This document shows, piece after piece, positions 42,740 through 51,515 of a stretch of DNA of 64,000 nucleotides (position 1 is the first letter of the stretch; every line of letters begins with the position of its first letter). The notes below the pieces were generated by a model. That model was given only the letters and a program-made list of their open reading frames with translations. It was not told the DNA's origin and ran no database searches. This stretch comes from Streptomyces solicavernae (GTDB taxonomy: Bacteria > Actinomycetota > Actinomycetes > Streptomycetales > Streptomycetaceae). The stretch covers positions 18,063 through 82,062 of the forward strand of contig NZ_JASCIR010000029.1 in assembly GCF_029968095.1 (NCBI RefSeq), given 5' to 3'. A program made the translations under genes and the position numbers.

Positions 42740-45556
42740 TCAGTCCACCCCCGCGAGCCGGCCGGTCTCCGACGACTCCGAGGCGTGACGCCCGAGCGGA
42801 TGCGCCAGGGCGACCTGTACGGCGGTCACCTTGTACTCCGGGCAGTTGGTCGCCCAGTCCGAGTTCTCGGTGGTGACCACGTTGGCGCCGGTGACGGGAT
42901 GATGGAACGTCGTGTAGACCACACCCGGTGGCATCCTGTCGGACACCCGCGCCCGCAGTGTCGTACGACCGACCCGGCTGGCCAGCGACACCATGTCACC
43001 GTCGGCGACGCCTCGGTTCTCGGCGTCCAGCGGGTGCAGCTCAAGCACATCCTCCGCGTGCCACGCGACATTGCCGGTGCGGCGCGTCTGTGCCCCGACG
43101 TTGTACTGGCTGAGGATGCGGCCCGTGGTCAGCACCAGCGGGAAGCGCGAAGTGGTGCGTTCGTCCGTCGGCACGTAGGCGGTGACCGCGAACTTGCCCT
43201 TGCCGCGGACGAACGCGTCCACATGCATCGTCGGAGTGCCCTCCGGCGCCTCGTCGTTGCACGGCCACTGGACACTGCCGAGGTCATCCAGCAGCTCGAA
43301 GGAGACGCCCTTGAACGTCGGCGTTACCCGGGCGATTTCACTCATGATCTGGCCCGGATGGTCGTACGACATGGGGTAACCCATGGCAGTGGCGATCTCG
43401 CAGACGATCTGCCACTCGTGCTTGCCCGTCTTCGGCTTCATCACCGCCCGCACCCGGTTGATCCGACGCTCGGCGTTGGTGAACGTTCCGTCCTTCTCCA
43501 GGAAAGACGCGCCCGGCAGGAAGACATGCGCGAACTTGGCCGTCTCATTGAGGAACAGGTCCTGCACCACGACCAGATCCATGGCCTCCAACGCCGCACT
43601 GACATGCTGGAGGTTCGGGTCGGACTGCGCGATGTCCTCACCGTGGACGAACAGGCCCCGGAAAGAGCCGTCGATCGCAGCATCGAACATGTTCGGAATC
43701 CGCAACCCAGGATCGGGCAGGAGGGTACGGCCCCACAACTCCTCGAACACGGTACGGACCGCGTCGTCCGAGACATGACGGTAGCCGGTCAGTTCGTGCG
43801 GGAAGGAGCCCATGTCGCAGGAGCCCTGCACGTTGTTCTGGCCGCGCAACGGGTTCACACCCACGCCGTCACGGCCGATGTTGCCGCACGCCATCGCGAG
43901 GTTCGCCATCCCCATGACCATCGTGGAGCCCTGGCTGTGCTCCGTCACACCGAGGCCGTAATAGATGGCCGCGTTGGGCGCCGTGGCGTACATCCGGGCC
44001 GAGGCCCGCACTTCGGCGGCGGGCACCCCAGTGATGGGCTCGGTGGCCTCCGGGCTGTTCTCCGGGAGTGCGACGAACTCCGCCCACGCGTCGAACCCTT
44101 CGCACCGCTCAGCGACGAAGGACCGGTCGACCAGGCCCTCCGTGACCACCACATGAGCCATGGCGTTGATGACGGCGACATTCGTGCTCGGCTTCAGCTG
44201 CAGATGGTGCGCGGCCTCGACGTGCGGCGAGCGCACCAGGTCGATGCGGCGCGGGTCGACGACGACGAGCTGCGCCCCCTCACGCAGCCGGCGCTTCATC
44301 CGCGAACCGAACACGGGGTGCCCGTCGGTGGGGTTGGCGCCGATCACCATGATCACGTCGGCCTTCGCCACCGAGCGGAAGTCCTGCGTCCCGGCCGACT
44401 CACCGAAGGTCTGCTTCAGCCCGTACCCGGTCGGGGAGTGGCAGACGCGGGCGCAGGTGTCGATGTTGTTGTTGCCGAAGGCCGCGCGCACCATCTTCTG
44501 GACGACGTAGACCTCTTCATTGGTGCATCGCGAGGAGCTGATGGCACCCACGGAGCTCGGGCCGTACGTGTCCTGGATGGCACGCATCTTCCGGGCGACG
44601 GTCTGGATGGCCTCGTCCCACTCGACCTCGCGCCAGGGGTCCGTGATCTTCTCCCGGACCATGGGCTTCAGCACGCGGTCGGGGTGGGTCGCATAGCCGA
44701 AAGCGAAGCGGCCCTTGACGCAGGAGTGCCCGTCGTTGGCCCCGCCGTCCTTGTGCGGCACCATCCGGACCAGCTCGTCACCGCGCAGCTCGGCCTTGAA
44801 GGAACAACCGACTCCGCAGTACGCGCAGGTGGTGATCACCGAGCGGGACGGCATGCCCAGCTCGACGACCGACCGTTCCTGCAGCGTCGCCGTCGGGCAG
44901 GCCTGTACACAGGCGCCACAGGAGACGCACTCGGAGTCCATGAACGACTCACCGGCACCGGGGGACACCTTGGAGTCAAAGCCGCGGCCCTCGATGGTCA
45001 GCGCGAAAGTGCCCTGCACCTCACCACAGGCACGGACGCAGCGGGAGCAGGAGATGCACTTGGACGGTTCGAAGTCGAAATAGGGGTTGCTCAGGTCCGG
45101 CGCCGCGTCGAGGTGGTTCTCCCCCTCGTAGCCGTACCGCACCTGGCGGAGACCGACGACTCCGGCCATGTCCTGCAGTTCGCAGTCGCCATTGGCGGAG
45201 CAGGTCAGACAGTCCAGCGGATGGTCGGAGATGTACAGCTCCATGACGTCCTGACGCAGCTTCTCCACCTTGGGTGTCTGCGTCCGCACGACCATGCTGT
45301 CGGCGACCGGCGTGGTGCACGAAGCCGGGGTGCCGCGACGGCCGTCGATCTCCACCACGCACAGTCGGCAGGACCCGAACGGTTCGAGGCTGTCGGTGGC
45401 ACAGAGTTTGGGTATGTCGATGCCTGCGAGTGCCGCCGCGCGCATCACCGAGGTGCCCTCGGGCACCTTCACGGGCATGCCGTCGACCTCGACTGAGACG
45501 GTCGCTTCGCCGGGCCGTTCCGGGGTTCCGAAATCCGGCTCCTTGATCAGGGCCAT
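42740..45556 (-). CDS. fdsA: NAD-dependent formate dehydrogenase, catalytic alpha subunit
   Basis: 938 residues. Domains in order: [2Fe-2S] at 20-100 (GSCRLCVVEID), an NADH-dehydrogenase-G-type His/Cys region (HPLDCLTCSANGDCELQ), two [4Fe-4S] clusters (CISCSRCVRAC and CVSCGACVQACP), the Mop Fe4S4 domain (CAYCGVGCSFKAE, CVKGRFAFGY), and the Mo-bis-MGD catalytic domain. The Mo ligand Cys372 is in CARVCHSPTGYG, with the adjacent His conserved. It oxidises formate to CO2 and passes electrons through FdsB/FdsG to NAD+. Here it disposes of formate released by Frc and yields NADH. The start overlaps the fdsB stop. Confidence 0.96.
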   Translation of the reverse strand: MALIKEPDFGTPERPGEATVSVEVDGMPVKVPEGTSVMRAAALAGIDIPKLCATDSLEPFGSCRLCVVEIDGRRGTPASCTTPVADSMVVRTQTPKVEKLRQDVMELYISDHPLDCLTCSANGDCELQDMAGVVGLRQVRYGYEGENHLDAAPDLSNPYFDFEPSKCISCSRCVRACGEVQGTFALTIEGRGFDSKVSPGAGESFMDSECVSCGACVQACPTATLQERSVVELGMPSRSVITTCAYCGVGCSFKAELRGDELVRMVPHKDGGANDGHSCVKGRFAFGYATHPDRVLKPMVREKITDPWREVEWDEAIQTVARKMRAIQDTYGPSSVGAISSSRCTNEEVYVVQKMVRAAFGNNNIDTCARVCHSPTGYGLKQTFGESAGTQDFRSVAKADVIMVIGANPTDGHPVFGSRMKRRLREGAQLVVVDPRRIDLVRSPHVEAAHHLQLKPSTNVAVINAMAHVVVTEGLVDRSFVAERCEGFDAWAEFVALPENSPEATEPITGVPAAEVRASARMYATAPNAAIYYGLGVTEHSQGSTMVMGMANLAMACGNIGRDGVGVNPLRGQNNVQGSCDMGSFPHELTGYRHVSDDAVRTVFEELWGRTLLPDPGLRIPNMFDAAIDGSFRGLFVHGEDIAQSDPNLQHVSAALEAMDLVVVQDLFLNETAKFAHVFLPGASFLEKDGTFTNAERRINRVRAVMKPKTGKHEWQIVCEIATAMGYPMSYDHPGQIMSEIARVTPTFKGVSFELLDDLGSVQWPCNDEAPEGTPTMHVDAFVRGKGKFAVTAYVPTDERTTSRFPLVLTTGRILSQYNVGAQTRRTGNVAWHAEDVLELHPLDAENRGVADGDMVSLASRVGRTTLRARVSDRMPPGVVYTTFHHPVTGANVVTTENSDWATNCPEYKVTAVQVALAHPLGRHASESSETGRLAGVD

Positions 45557-47118
45557 GCTGTGCCCTCCCTTGCGAGGAAGTCGTCGGGAAAGTGCTCGAT
45601 GGCGCTACGCACCGGCATCGGTGTCAACCCGCCCATGGCGCACAGCGAACCGTCGGTCATCAGGTCACAGAGGTCCTCTAGCAGAGCGAGGTTCTCCTCG
45701 CGCTGTTCGTCCGCCACGATCCGGTCGATCACCTCGACGCCGCGTACCGAACCAATGCGGCACGGTGTGCACTTCCCGCACGACTCCGCAGCGCAGAACT
45801 CCATGGCGAAGCGCGCCTGGGAGGCCATGTCCACGGTGTCGTCGAAGACGACCACACCGCCGTGGCCGAGCATCGCACCTGCCGCCGCGAACGCCTCGTA
45901 GTCCATGGGCAGATCGAGCATGGAGGTCGGCAGGTAGGCGCCGAGGGGACCCCCCACCTGCACGGTGCGCACCGGACGACCGGACAGCGTGCCGCCGCCG
46001 TACTCATCTATGAGTTCGCGCAGGGTGATCCCGAACGCCGTCTCCACGATGCCACCGCGGGCGATGTTGCCACCGAGTTGGAAGACCTGCGTGCCGCGCG
46101 AGCGCTCCACACCCAACTCCTGATAGGCTTTCGCGCCGTTCGCGAGGATCACCGGGACCGTGGCCAGGGTGAGGACGTTGTTGACGACGGTCGGCTTGCC
46201 GAACAACCCTTGGATCGCGGGGATGGGCGGCTTTGCCCGAACGAGGCCCCGCTTGCTCTCCAGACTCTCCAGCATCGAGGTTTCCTCGCCGCAGATGTAC
46301 GCTCCGGCACCGACGCGCACGTGCAGGTCGAAGGTGAGGTCAGAGCCGAGGATGCGGTCGCCGAGCCAGTTGTTCGCCCGCGCGATCTCGATCGCCGCGC
46401 GCATGGACGCCACCGCGTCCGGATATTCCGAGCGGATGTAGAAGTAGCCCTCGCGCGCACCGACCGCGTGGGCGGCGATCGTCATGCCCTCGATGAGCAT
46501 GAAGGGGTCGCCCTCCATCACCATGCGGTCCGCGAAGGTGCCGCTGTCGCCCTCGTCGGCGTTGCAGCACACGAACTTCAGCTCGTCGGCACAGTCGAGC
46601 ACCGTCTTCCACTTGACGCCAGCCGGGAATCCCGCCCCTCCGCGTCCGCGCAGCCCGGACTCCGTGACCGTGGCGACGACGTCGGCAGGTAGGAGGTCCA
46701 GGGCCCGTCGCAGCCCGGTGAGGCCACCGTGCCGCTCGTAGTCCTCGGGGGAGAGCGGGTCCGTGATCCCGATTCTGGCGAACGTGAGCCGCGACTGGTG
46801 GGACAGCCAGGGGAGTTCGTCGACGACGCCGAGCCGCAGCGGATGGTCCGCCCCGTCCAGGAAACCGGCCTCCAGGAGACCCTCCACGTCCGAGGGCGCC
46901 ACCGGCCCGTAGCCGACCCGCCCGTCGGGCGTGCCCACCTCGATCAGCGGTTCCAACCAGAGCATGCCGCGCGACCCGTTGCGGACAAGCTCGACCGGTC
47001 GGCCCTGCTCGGCCGCCAACGTCCGGACCGTCTCCGCGACCGCGTCCGCGCCGACAGAGCGCGCCGCCGAATCGCGAGGGACGTACACCGTCACCGGGAA
47101 GTTCGACGCAGGGTTCAT
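45547..47118 (-). CDS. fdsB: NAD-dependent formate dehydrogenase, beta subunit (diaphorase)
   Basis: 523 residues from ATG 47118, overlapping the fdsG stop (ATGA). The N-terminal thioredoxin-like segment is followed by GRGGAGFPAGVKWKTV (NADH site), CNADEGDSGTFADR (FMN site), GAGAYICGEETSMLESLES and the [4Fe-4S] motif ESCGKCTPCRIG. This is the NuoF-like diaphorase that reduces NAD+. Longer in-frame extensions upstream overlap fdsG and are rejected. Confidence 0.95.
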   Translation of the reverse strand: MNPASNFPVTVYVPRDSAARSVGADAVAETVRTLAAEQGRPVELVRNGSRGMLWLEPLIEVGTPDGRVGYGPVAPSDVEGLLEAGFLDGADHPLRLGVVDELPWLSHQSRLTFARIGITDPLSPEDYERHGGLTGLRRALDLLPADVVATVTESGLRGRGGAGFPAGVKWKTVLDCADELKFVCCNADEGDSGTFADRMVMEGDPFMLIEGMTIAAHAVGAREGYFYIRSEYPDAVASMRAAIEIARANNWLGDRILGSDLTFDLHVRVGAGAYICGEETSMLESLESKRGLVRAKPPIPAIQGLFGKPTVVNNVLTLATVPVILANGAKAYQELGVERSRGTQVFQLGGNIARGGIVETAFGITLRELIDEYGGGTLSGRPVRTVQVGGPLGAYLPTSMLDLPMDYEAFAAAGAMLGHGGVVVFDDTVDMASQARFAMEFCAAESCGKCTPCRIGSVRGVEVIDRIVADEQREENLALLEDLCDLMTDGSLCAMGGLTPMPVRSAIEHFPDDFLAREGTAWP

Positions 47119-47597
47119 GATGCGACCGCCTCGTCCAGGACCGAGCGCAGGCGATCCGCGTCCATACGTCCGAGCATCTCGCCGTTCACTTCGACGGTCG
47201 GCCCCAACGCACAGTTGCCGAGACAGAAGACCTGGTCCACGGTGACTGATCCGTCGGCACGTGTTTCCCCCGGTGAGAGGCCCGTCCGGTCGCGGGCGCA
47301 GGTCAGCAGCGCGCCAGCCCCGACAGCCTGGCAGGCCTCGCCCCGGCAGATCCGCACGGTTGTACGGCCGGTGGGTTCGCGACGGAAATCGTCGTAGAAG
47401 GAGATCACTCCGTGTACGTCCGCCCGGGAGAGGTTCAGTTCCTGGGCGAGAAGCGGAATGACCTCCTGCGGTACGTGGCCCCATTCGGCCTGGATGGCGT
47501 GCACTATCGGCAGCAGTGGGCCGCGTTGCCCGCGATGGGCGGCCACGATCGCACTGACCGCGGCCTGCGTGGTGACGTCGTCGACGCTCGTCGTCAT
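47115..47597 (-). CDS. fdsG: NAD-dependent formate dehydrogenase, gamma subunit
   Basis: 160 residues from ATG 47597 with GAGGGAGAGG upstream. It is a NuoE-like [2Fe-2S] protein: HAIQAEWGHVPQEVIPLLAQELNLSRADVHGVISFYDDF and the four cysteines in CRGEACQAVGA and CLGNCALGP. It is the first gene of the fds operon; a GntR-type operator (site G) lies about 40 bp upstream. Confidence 0.95.
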   Translation of the reverse strand: MTTSVDDVTTQAAVSAIVAAHRGQRGPLLPIVHAIQAEWGHVPQEVIPLLAQELNLSRADVHGVISFYDDFRREPTGRTTVRICRGEACQAVGAGALLTCARDRTGLSPGETRADGSVTVDQVFCLGNCALGPTVEVNGEMLGRMDADRLRSVLDEAVAS

Positions 47598-47629
47598 GTT
47601 CCTCTCCCTCGCCGTCGCGCATGGTCATC

Positions 47630-47646
47630 GGATACTGTATGCAATC
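47630..47646. promoter_or_regulatory. GntR-type operator, site G (fdsGBAD)
   Basis: GGATACTGTATGCAATC with core TGTATGCA at 47636-47643. It is almost identical to site A upstream of sucC. Confidence 0.75.
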
Positions 47647-47682
47647 TTCGGGTGTGCGTCCACCGTCGGGAACACGCTGGGG

Positions 47683-48435
47683 TCAGGTGAGCACTTCGCC
47701 GCCGACCTGCCCGGGGGTGACCGAACCTGCGACCGGTAGTGCGGCCAGCCACTGGAGCGCCGTGTGCAACATCTCGGTCCCCTCGCTGCTCTCCTGGCCG
47801 AGCCTCGCGCTCGCCGGGACGCGCACGGGGTCGGCGCAGACAGTGGACGTGCTACTGCCGCGCGGCCCTGTGCCGTTGGGGCGCGCCGGCACGAACAGGC
47901 CCGGGGCGTCAGCAGAGATCACCCAGAGGGCGGACCCGCCGTCATCGACCGGCGGGGAGGACCAGATGTAGCTGTCGGCCTCGCCCGCCGCGACGACGTC
48001 GCATTTCCGGGCGCGGAGCGTCACCACGTCGCCGGTGCGCAGAGCCGTGGAACCTGCAGGCGAGGCTGCCCCTCCCGCAGGGTCGCTGTTCCAGGCGTCG
48101 GCCACGGCAAGGGTGCTGAGGTGACAGCCAGTGGCGACTTTCTGCCGAAGCCACGGGGTGCCGTATGCCTCGATGCAGGCCACGGCGGCGTAGTGCGAGC
48201 GGAGAACGGCACCGGCGGCCGGGCAGGCGCGGGACACCGCGGTCACCACCTCGGCGGCCTCGGCAAGTCCGAGGCCGCCGCCGCCGAAGTGGACGGAGAC
48301 AGTGAGCCCGAGCAGACCGGCTTCTCCGAGGGCGACCACCGAGGCGCGCGGAAACCTCTCGTGCGCGGCGATCAGCTGGGCGGAGGGCTCGATCGTGCTG
48401 CTCAAGACGTGGGAGAGGGCGGATTGGTACGACAT
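47683..48435 (-). CDS. Short acyl-CoA dehydrogenase-like protein
   Basis: 250 residues from ATG 48435, preceded by CAGGGAG. The N- and middle-domain order of acyl-CoA dehydrogenases is visible: ALGEAGLLGLTVSVHFGGGGLGLAEAAEVVTAVSRACPAAGAVLRSHYAAV, GCHLSTLAVADAWNSDPAGG and SSYIWSSP-like beta segments. The C-terminal four-helix domain with the catalytic Glu is missing (families are usually about 380 residues). It may be a non-catalytic FAD/CoA binder or use a partner. It has its own GntR-type operator (site H) and precedes fdsG, so it belongs to the regulon. What it dehydrogenates, if anything, is unknown. Confidence 0.7.
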   Translation of the reverse strand: MSYQSALSHVLSSTIEPSAQLIAAHERFPRASVVALGEAGLLGLTVSVHFGGGGLGLAEAAEVVTAVSRACPAAGAVLRSHYAAVACIEAYGTPWLRQKVATGCHLSTLAVADAWNSDPAGGAASPAGSTALRTGDVVTLRARKCDVVAAGEADSYIWSSPPVDDGGSALWVISADAPGLFVPARPNGTGPRGSSTSTVCADPVRVPASARLGQESSEGTEMLHTALQWLAALPVAGSVTPGQVGGEVLT

Positions 48436-48476
48436 GGAGCGGCTCCCTGAAGTCCAGGCCGGGCAACGGAGTCTGC

Positions 48477-48497
48477 AGATTGTATACTGTATACTAA
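48477..48497. promoter_or_regulatory. GntR-type operator, site H (acyl-CoA dehydrogenase-like gene)
   Basis: GATTGTATACTGTATACTAA contains two overlapping GTATAC half-sites 9 bp apart, so it may be a double site. It is about 45 bp upstream of the gene start and is the last copy before the azapteridine cluster. Confidence 0.65.
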
Positions 48498-48546
48498 CCC
48501 AGTGCGGTGAGCTGCCCCGAGTCCCGCAGGGTCCGGTGATCTTGTT

Positions 48547-48720
48547 TCAGGCGGACTGTGGGACGTGTTCCAGCTCTGCCAGAAGTCGCGTTACGCGAAG
48601 AAACGCGGATCCGGCGGAGTCGACGCCCAGGCGGGGCGGGTCGACGCGTTGGCGGGCGGCGACGGCGCAGGTCAGATGGATCGCGTGCAGGTACCCCCAA
48701 GGCTTCAGCGGCGTTGTCGA
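48547..48720 (-). pseudogene. Unidentified gene fragment upstream of toxB
   Basis: The minus-strand reading WGYLHAIHLTCAVAARQRVD, PPRLGVDSAGSAFLRVTRLL, AELEHVPQSA then stop has strong G/C third positions and protein-like composition, unlike the plus frame. I do not recognise it and there is no start; it is probably the C-terminus of a lost gene. The remaining 190 bp to toxB hold nothing I can identify and no FMN riboswitch. Confidence 0.3.
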
Positions 48721-48906
48721 GATTCGGCGCGGCTGGTGATCCGGGGGTTGGGGATCTTCTGGGTTCGGTGGGAACCGCAAAACAGTTCGGTGCGGGTATC
48801 GGTCCGTCCGTGCTGTGGGAGCGAACCGGCGCTGGAAGTGTCGAGCCCGGCCCGGCGCCGTGCGATGCAGCGTCGGGCTCAGTCTCAACGGGAGGAACAC
48901 AACCCA

Positions 48907-49572
48907 ATGCTGCACGCGTGCAAGGGCAAGTACCCAGAGACCGATGCCGATTCTGTTTCGGACCCGGCCCGGACCAGGGCCGTGGTGGAAGTGCCGGTGC
49001 GTCTGGCCGACGGGGGCTGGAGCACCCCGAAGATGGTTACGTTCCACGGCCTTGGCGACGGCCTTGAGCACATCGCGCTGGTCTTCGAACCCACCGCGGC
49101 GGTGCCGCTGGTGCGGCTGCACTCGGAGTGCCTGACCGGTGACGTCTTCGGGTCCGCGCGATGCGACTGCGGACCCCAGCTCACCGAGTCCCTGCAACTC
49201 CTCGCGACCGAGGGCGGCATCCTGCTCTACCTCCGCCAGGAGGGCCGCGGCATCGGCCTCTACAACAAGCTCGACGCGTACCGGCTCCAGGACCAGGGCC
49301 TCGACACCTTCGCGGCCAACCGGGAGCTGAACTTCCCCGACGACCTGCGCGACTACCGCTCCGCCGCGCAGATGCTCCTCGCCCTGGACACGCCCCGTAT
49401 CCGGCTGCACACCAACAACCCGGACAAGGCCGCGCAGTTGCGTGCCTGCGGGATCGACATCGAGGAGGCCGTACCGACCGGCATCTTCCGGACCAGCCGC
49501 AACGCCCAGTACCTGCGGGCCAAGGCAGTCCACAGCGGGCACACCATCGACCTCGTGGAGGAGCTCATATGA
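48907..49572 (+). CDS. toxB: GTP cyclohydrolase II, ToxB-like
   Basis: 221 residues from ATG 48907 (GGAGGAA upstream). RibA-type motifs are present: HSECLTGDVFGSARCDCGPQL (zinc cysteines), LYLRQEGRGIGLYNKL, and the TNNPDKAAQLRACGIDI C-terminus. It opens the imidazole ring of GTP to give 2,5-diamino-6-ribosylamino-pyrimidinone 5'-phosphate. Toxoflavin, reumycin and fervenulin are made from this riboflavin-pathway intermediate. The downstream toxC, toxD, toxE and toxA homologues make a dedicated biosynthetic role far more likely than riboflavin supply. The stop overlaps the toxC start. Confidence 0.9.
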   Translation: MLHACKGKYPETDADSVSDPARTRAVVEVPVRLADGGWSTPKMVTFHGLGDGLEHIALVFEPTAAVPLVRLHSECLTGDVFGSARCDCGPQLTESLQLLATEGGILLYLRQEGRGIGLYNKLDAYRLQDQGLDTFAANRELNFPDDLRDYRSAAQMLLALDTPRIRLHTNNPDKAAQLRACGIDIEEAVPTGIFRTSRNAQYLRAKAVHSGHTIDLVEELI

Positions 49573-51275
49573 TTCAGCACAAGGGCCCCATCAGCGGTAT
49601 CGCGGCCTGGCAGGACAAGTACGTCGCCACGGCCGGCTACGACAACCAGGTCATCTGCTGGGACCAGAGCACCGGGCGCGCGGTGTCCCGCTCCCTCCAC
49701 GACCACCTCGCCAACCAGGTGCAGTTCTCCCCGGACGGCCGGCACCTGGTGACCTCCTCCAGCGACTACACCGCCCGCCTGTGGTCCGTGCCCGACCTGC
49801 GCCTGGTCGCCGTCCTCGCCGAGCAGGAGGACGACGTGGAGATGTCCGTCTTCCACCCGAGCCGGGAACTGATCGCGACGGCTTCCCGCGACCACCGGGT
49901 GCGCGCGTACGACTTCACCGGACGCCTCCTCGCCACCTTCACCGGGCACACCGCCGACGTCATCTCGGTCGAGTGGGCCCGGGACCGCGACGAGCTGATC
50001 TCCTCCAGCGACGACGGCACCATCAAGCGCTGGTCCCTGGAGTCCGGCGGCCTGATCGACGACCTGGACATGGACGGCGTGGAGACCGACACGGTCGCCA
50101 TCTCCTCCGGCGGGACCATCTTCGCGGGCAACGACGAGGGCCAGATCATCGTCGTCGAGCCATCCGGCCGGACCCTGGTCTCCGCCCATGAGGCCGGCAT
50201 CAAGCGACTCGTCCTCGACGACTCCCGCGACCTCCTGGTGAGCCTCAGCTACGACCGCACCATGCGGCTGTGGAACGTGGCGTCCGGCACCCCCGAACTG
50301 CACGACACCACCGCGCTGCCGCACGACGTCTGGCCCCGCTCCTGCGCGTTCGCGGGCGGCTCGCGCCTGGTGTACGCCACGTTCGGCGCGACCTACCGCA
50401 CGTACGACTACGAGGCACGGACCTGGGACAGCTCCGAGGTGCCGCCCACCCTCGGCGTCAACGCGGTACTGCCCGAACCGTCCGGCTCCGCCCTCACCGT
50501 CGGCGACGCGGGACTCGTGCACCGGGACCGCAAGCAGGTCGCCGCGACCGGGAGCCTCTGCAACTTCCTCACCCCGCTGGGCCCGTTGGTGCTCACCGGT
50601 GGCCAGCTCGGCAAGGTCTTCGACGCGCTGACCGGCCGCGAACTGCACCAGCACCGTTCACCCCTCAACTGTGCTGCCGCCTTCGAGCGGGACGGCGACC
50701 AGTACGCGGTGGTCGGCGCCTACACCGGTGAAGGGCTGCTGATGCGGCTCGACCGTGAGGGCGGTCCCGGCGGGTCCGCCAAGGCCACCCACGTCCGCGA
50801 TCTCGACCTGCACGGCAACGCCGTCAAGGGCATCGCGGTCTCCGGCGACCTCCTCTTCTCCGTCGCCGCCGACGCCTCCGCCACCTGGTACCGGATCTCC
50901 GACCTCACCAAGGTCGCCACGGTGGAGGACGCGCACGACCGCATCGCCAACGGCTGCGCCGGGCTCGACGACGGCTGGTTCGCCAGCGTCAGCCGCGACC
51001 TGAAGCTGCGCCTGTGGGACCCGCAGCGGCGCGCCGAGGTCCTGGACACCCCGCACACCCACTCCGTCAAATGCGTCGCGGCCTCTGAGGACGGGCGGCT
51101 CGTCGCCACCGGCAGCTACAACGGGCAGGTCGCGGTGTACGACCGCAGCGAGCGGGCCTGGAGCACCGTCGAGCGGCCCACCACGGCCGGGATCTCCTCC
51201 CTGGCGTACGACCCGGAGCGCAAGGTGTTCGCCGCCTCCTCCTACGACGGCGAGGTGTACCGGATCGGCGGCTAG
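49569..51275 (+). CDS. toxC: WD40-repeat protein, ToxC-like
   Basis: 568 residues; ATGA overlap with toxB. Two seven-bladed-type WD40 arrays are recognisable: YVATAGYDNQVICWDQ, LVTSSSDYTARLWSV, IATASRDHRVRAYD, LISSSDDGTIKRWS, LVSLSYDRTMRLWN, and later SVSRDLKLRLWDP and VATGSYNGQVAVYD. In Burkholderia tox operons ToxC is likewise a WD-repeat protein between toxB and toxD, needed for toxoflavin production but of unclear chemistry. It has no signal peptide. Its stop codon TAG lies inside the inverted-repeat element that follows. Confidence 0.88.
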   Translation: MIQHKGPISGIAAWQDKYVATAGYDNQVICWDQSTGRAVSRSLHDHLANQVQFSPDGRHLVTSSSDYTARLWSVPDLRLVAVLAEQEDDVEMSVFHPSRELIATASRDHRVRAYDFTGRLLATFTGHTADVISVEWARDRDELISSSDDGTIKRWSLESGGLIDDLDMDGVETDTVAISSGGTIFAGNDEGQIIVVEPSGRTLVSAHEAGIKRLVLDDSRDLLVSLSYDRTMRLWNVASGTPELHDTTALPHDVWPRSCAFAGGSRLVYATFGATYRTYDYEARTWDSSEVPPTLGVNAVLPEPSGSALTVGDAGLVHRDRKQVAATGSLCNFLTPLGPLVLTGGQLGKVFDALTGRELHQHRSPLNCAAAFERDGDQYAVVGAYTGEGLLMRLDREGGPGGSAKATHVRDLDLHGNAVKGIAVSGDLLFSVAADASATWYRISDLTKVATVEDAHDRIANGCAGLDDGWFASVSRDLKLRLWDPQRRAEVLDTPHTHSVKCVAASEDGRLVATGSYNGQVAVYDRSERAWSTVERPTTAGISSLAYDPERKVFAASSYDGEVYRIGG

Positions 51276-51467
51276 GGCCTGCCCGGCGGATCTTCGCGGA
51301 ACAGGCCGCGGCGTCTGGTGCGTGCTCTCGGCGTGCGCCCGGATCGCCCTCGTACTGGACGTACTTGGGTGATTCGGGCGTGCGGCGAGTGGGGGTACCC
51401 CCGGCCGGAGGCTGGGGGAGCGTGCCAGGCGTCGTGGGCCCGTGAAGATCCGCCGGACAGGCCCTAG
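51272..51467. mobile_element. Miniature inverted-repeat element (about 196 bp)
   Basis: Terminal inverted repeats of 27 bp (51272-51298 and 51441-51467) start CTAGGGCCTG and match at 25 of 27 positions. The interior, with GGGGGTACCCCC at its middle, has no gene. I recall very similar sequences scattered through Streptomyces chromosomes, which suggests a MITE or REP-like family. CTAG is at both ends and may be the target duplication. The left CTAG supplies the toxC stop. It probably also acts as a strong transcriptional hairpin between toxC and the next gene. Confidence 0.75.
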
Positions 51468-51515
51468 CGAGCGGCGCTGTCGCTTCCCGGTCCGATCCCC
51501 GCGCGAAAAGGAATC

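Noticed and set aside
42635..45496. 950-codon plus-strand open frame
   Set aside because: Antisense shadow of fdsA, whose iron-sulfur and molybdenum motifs are unmistakable.
48436..48906. FMN riboswitch upstream of the RibA homologue
   Set aside because: None of the conserved RFN-element blocks could be found; the gene is in a biosynthetic cluster and not in a rib operon.
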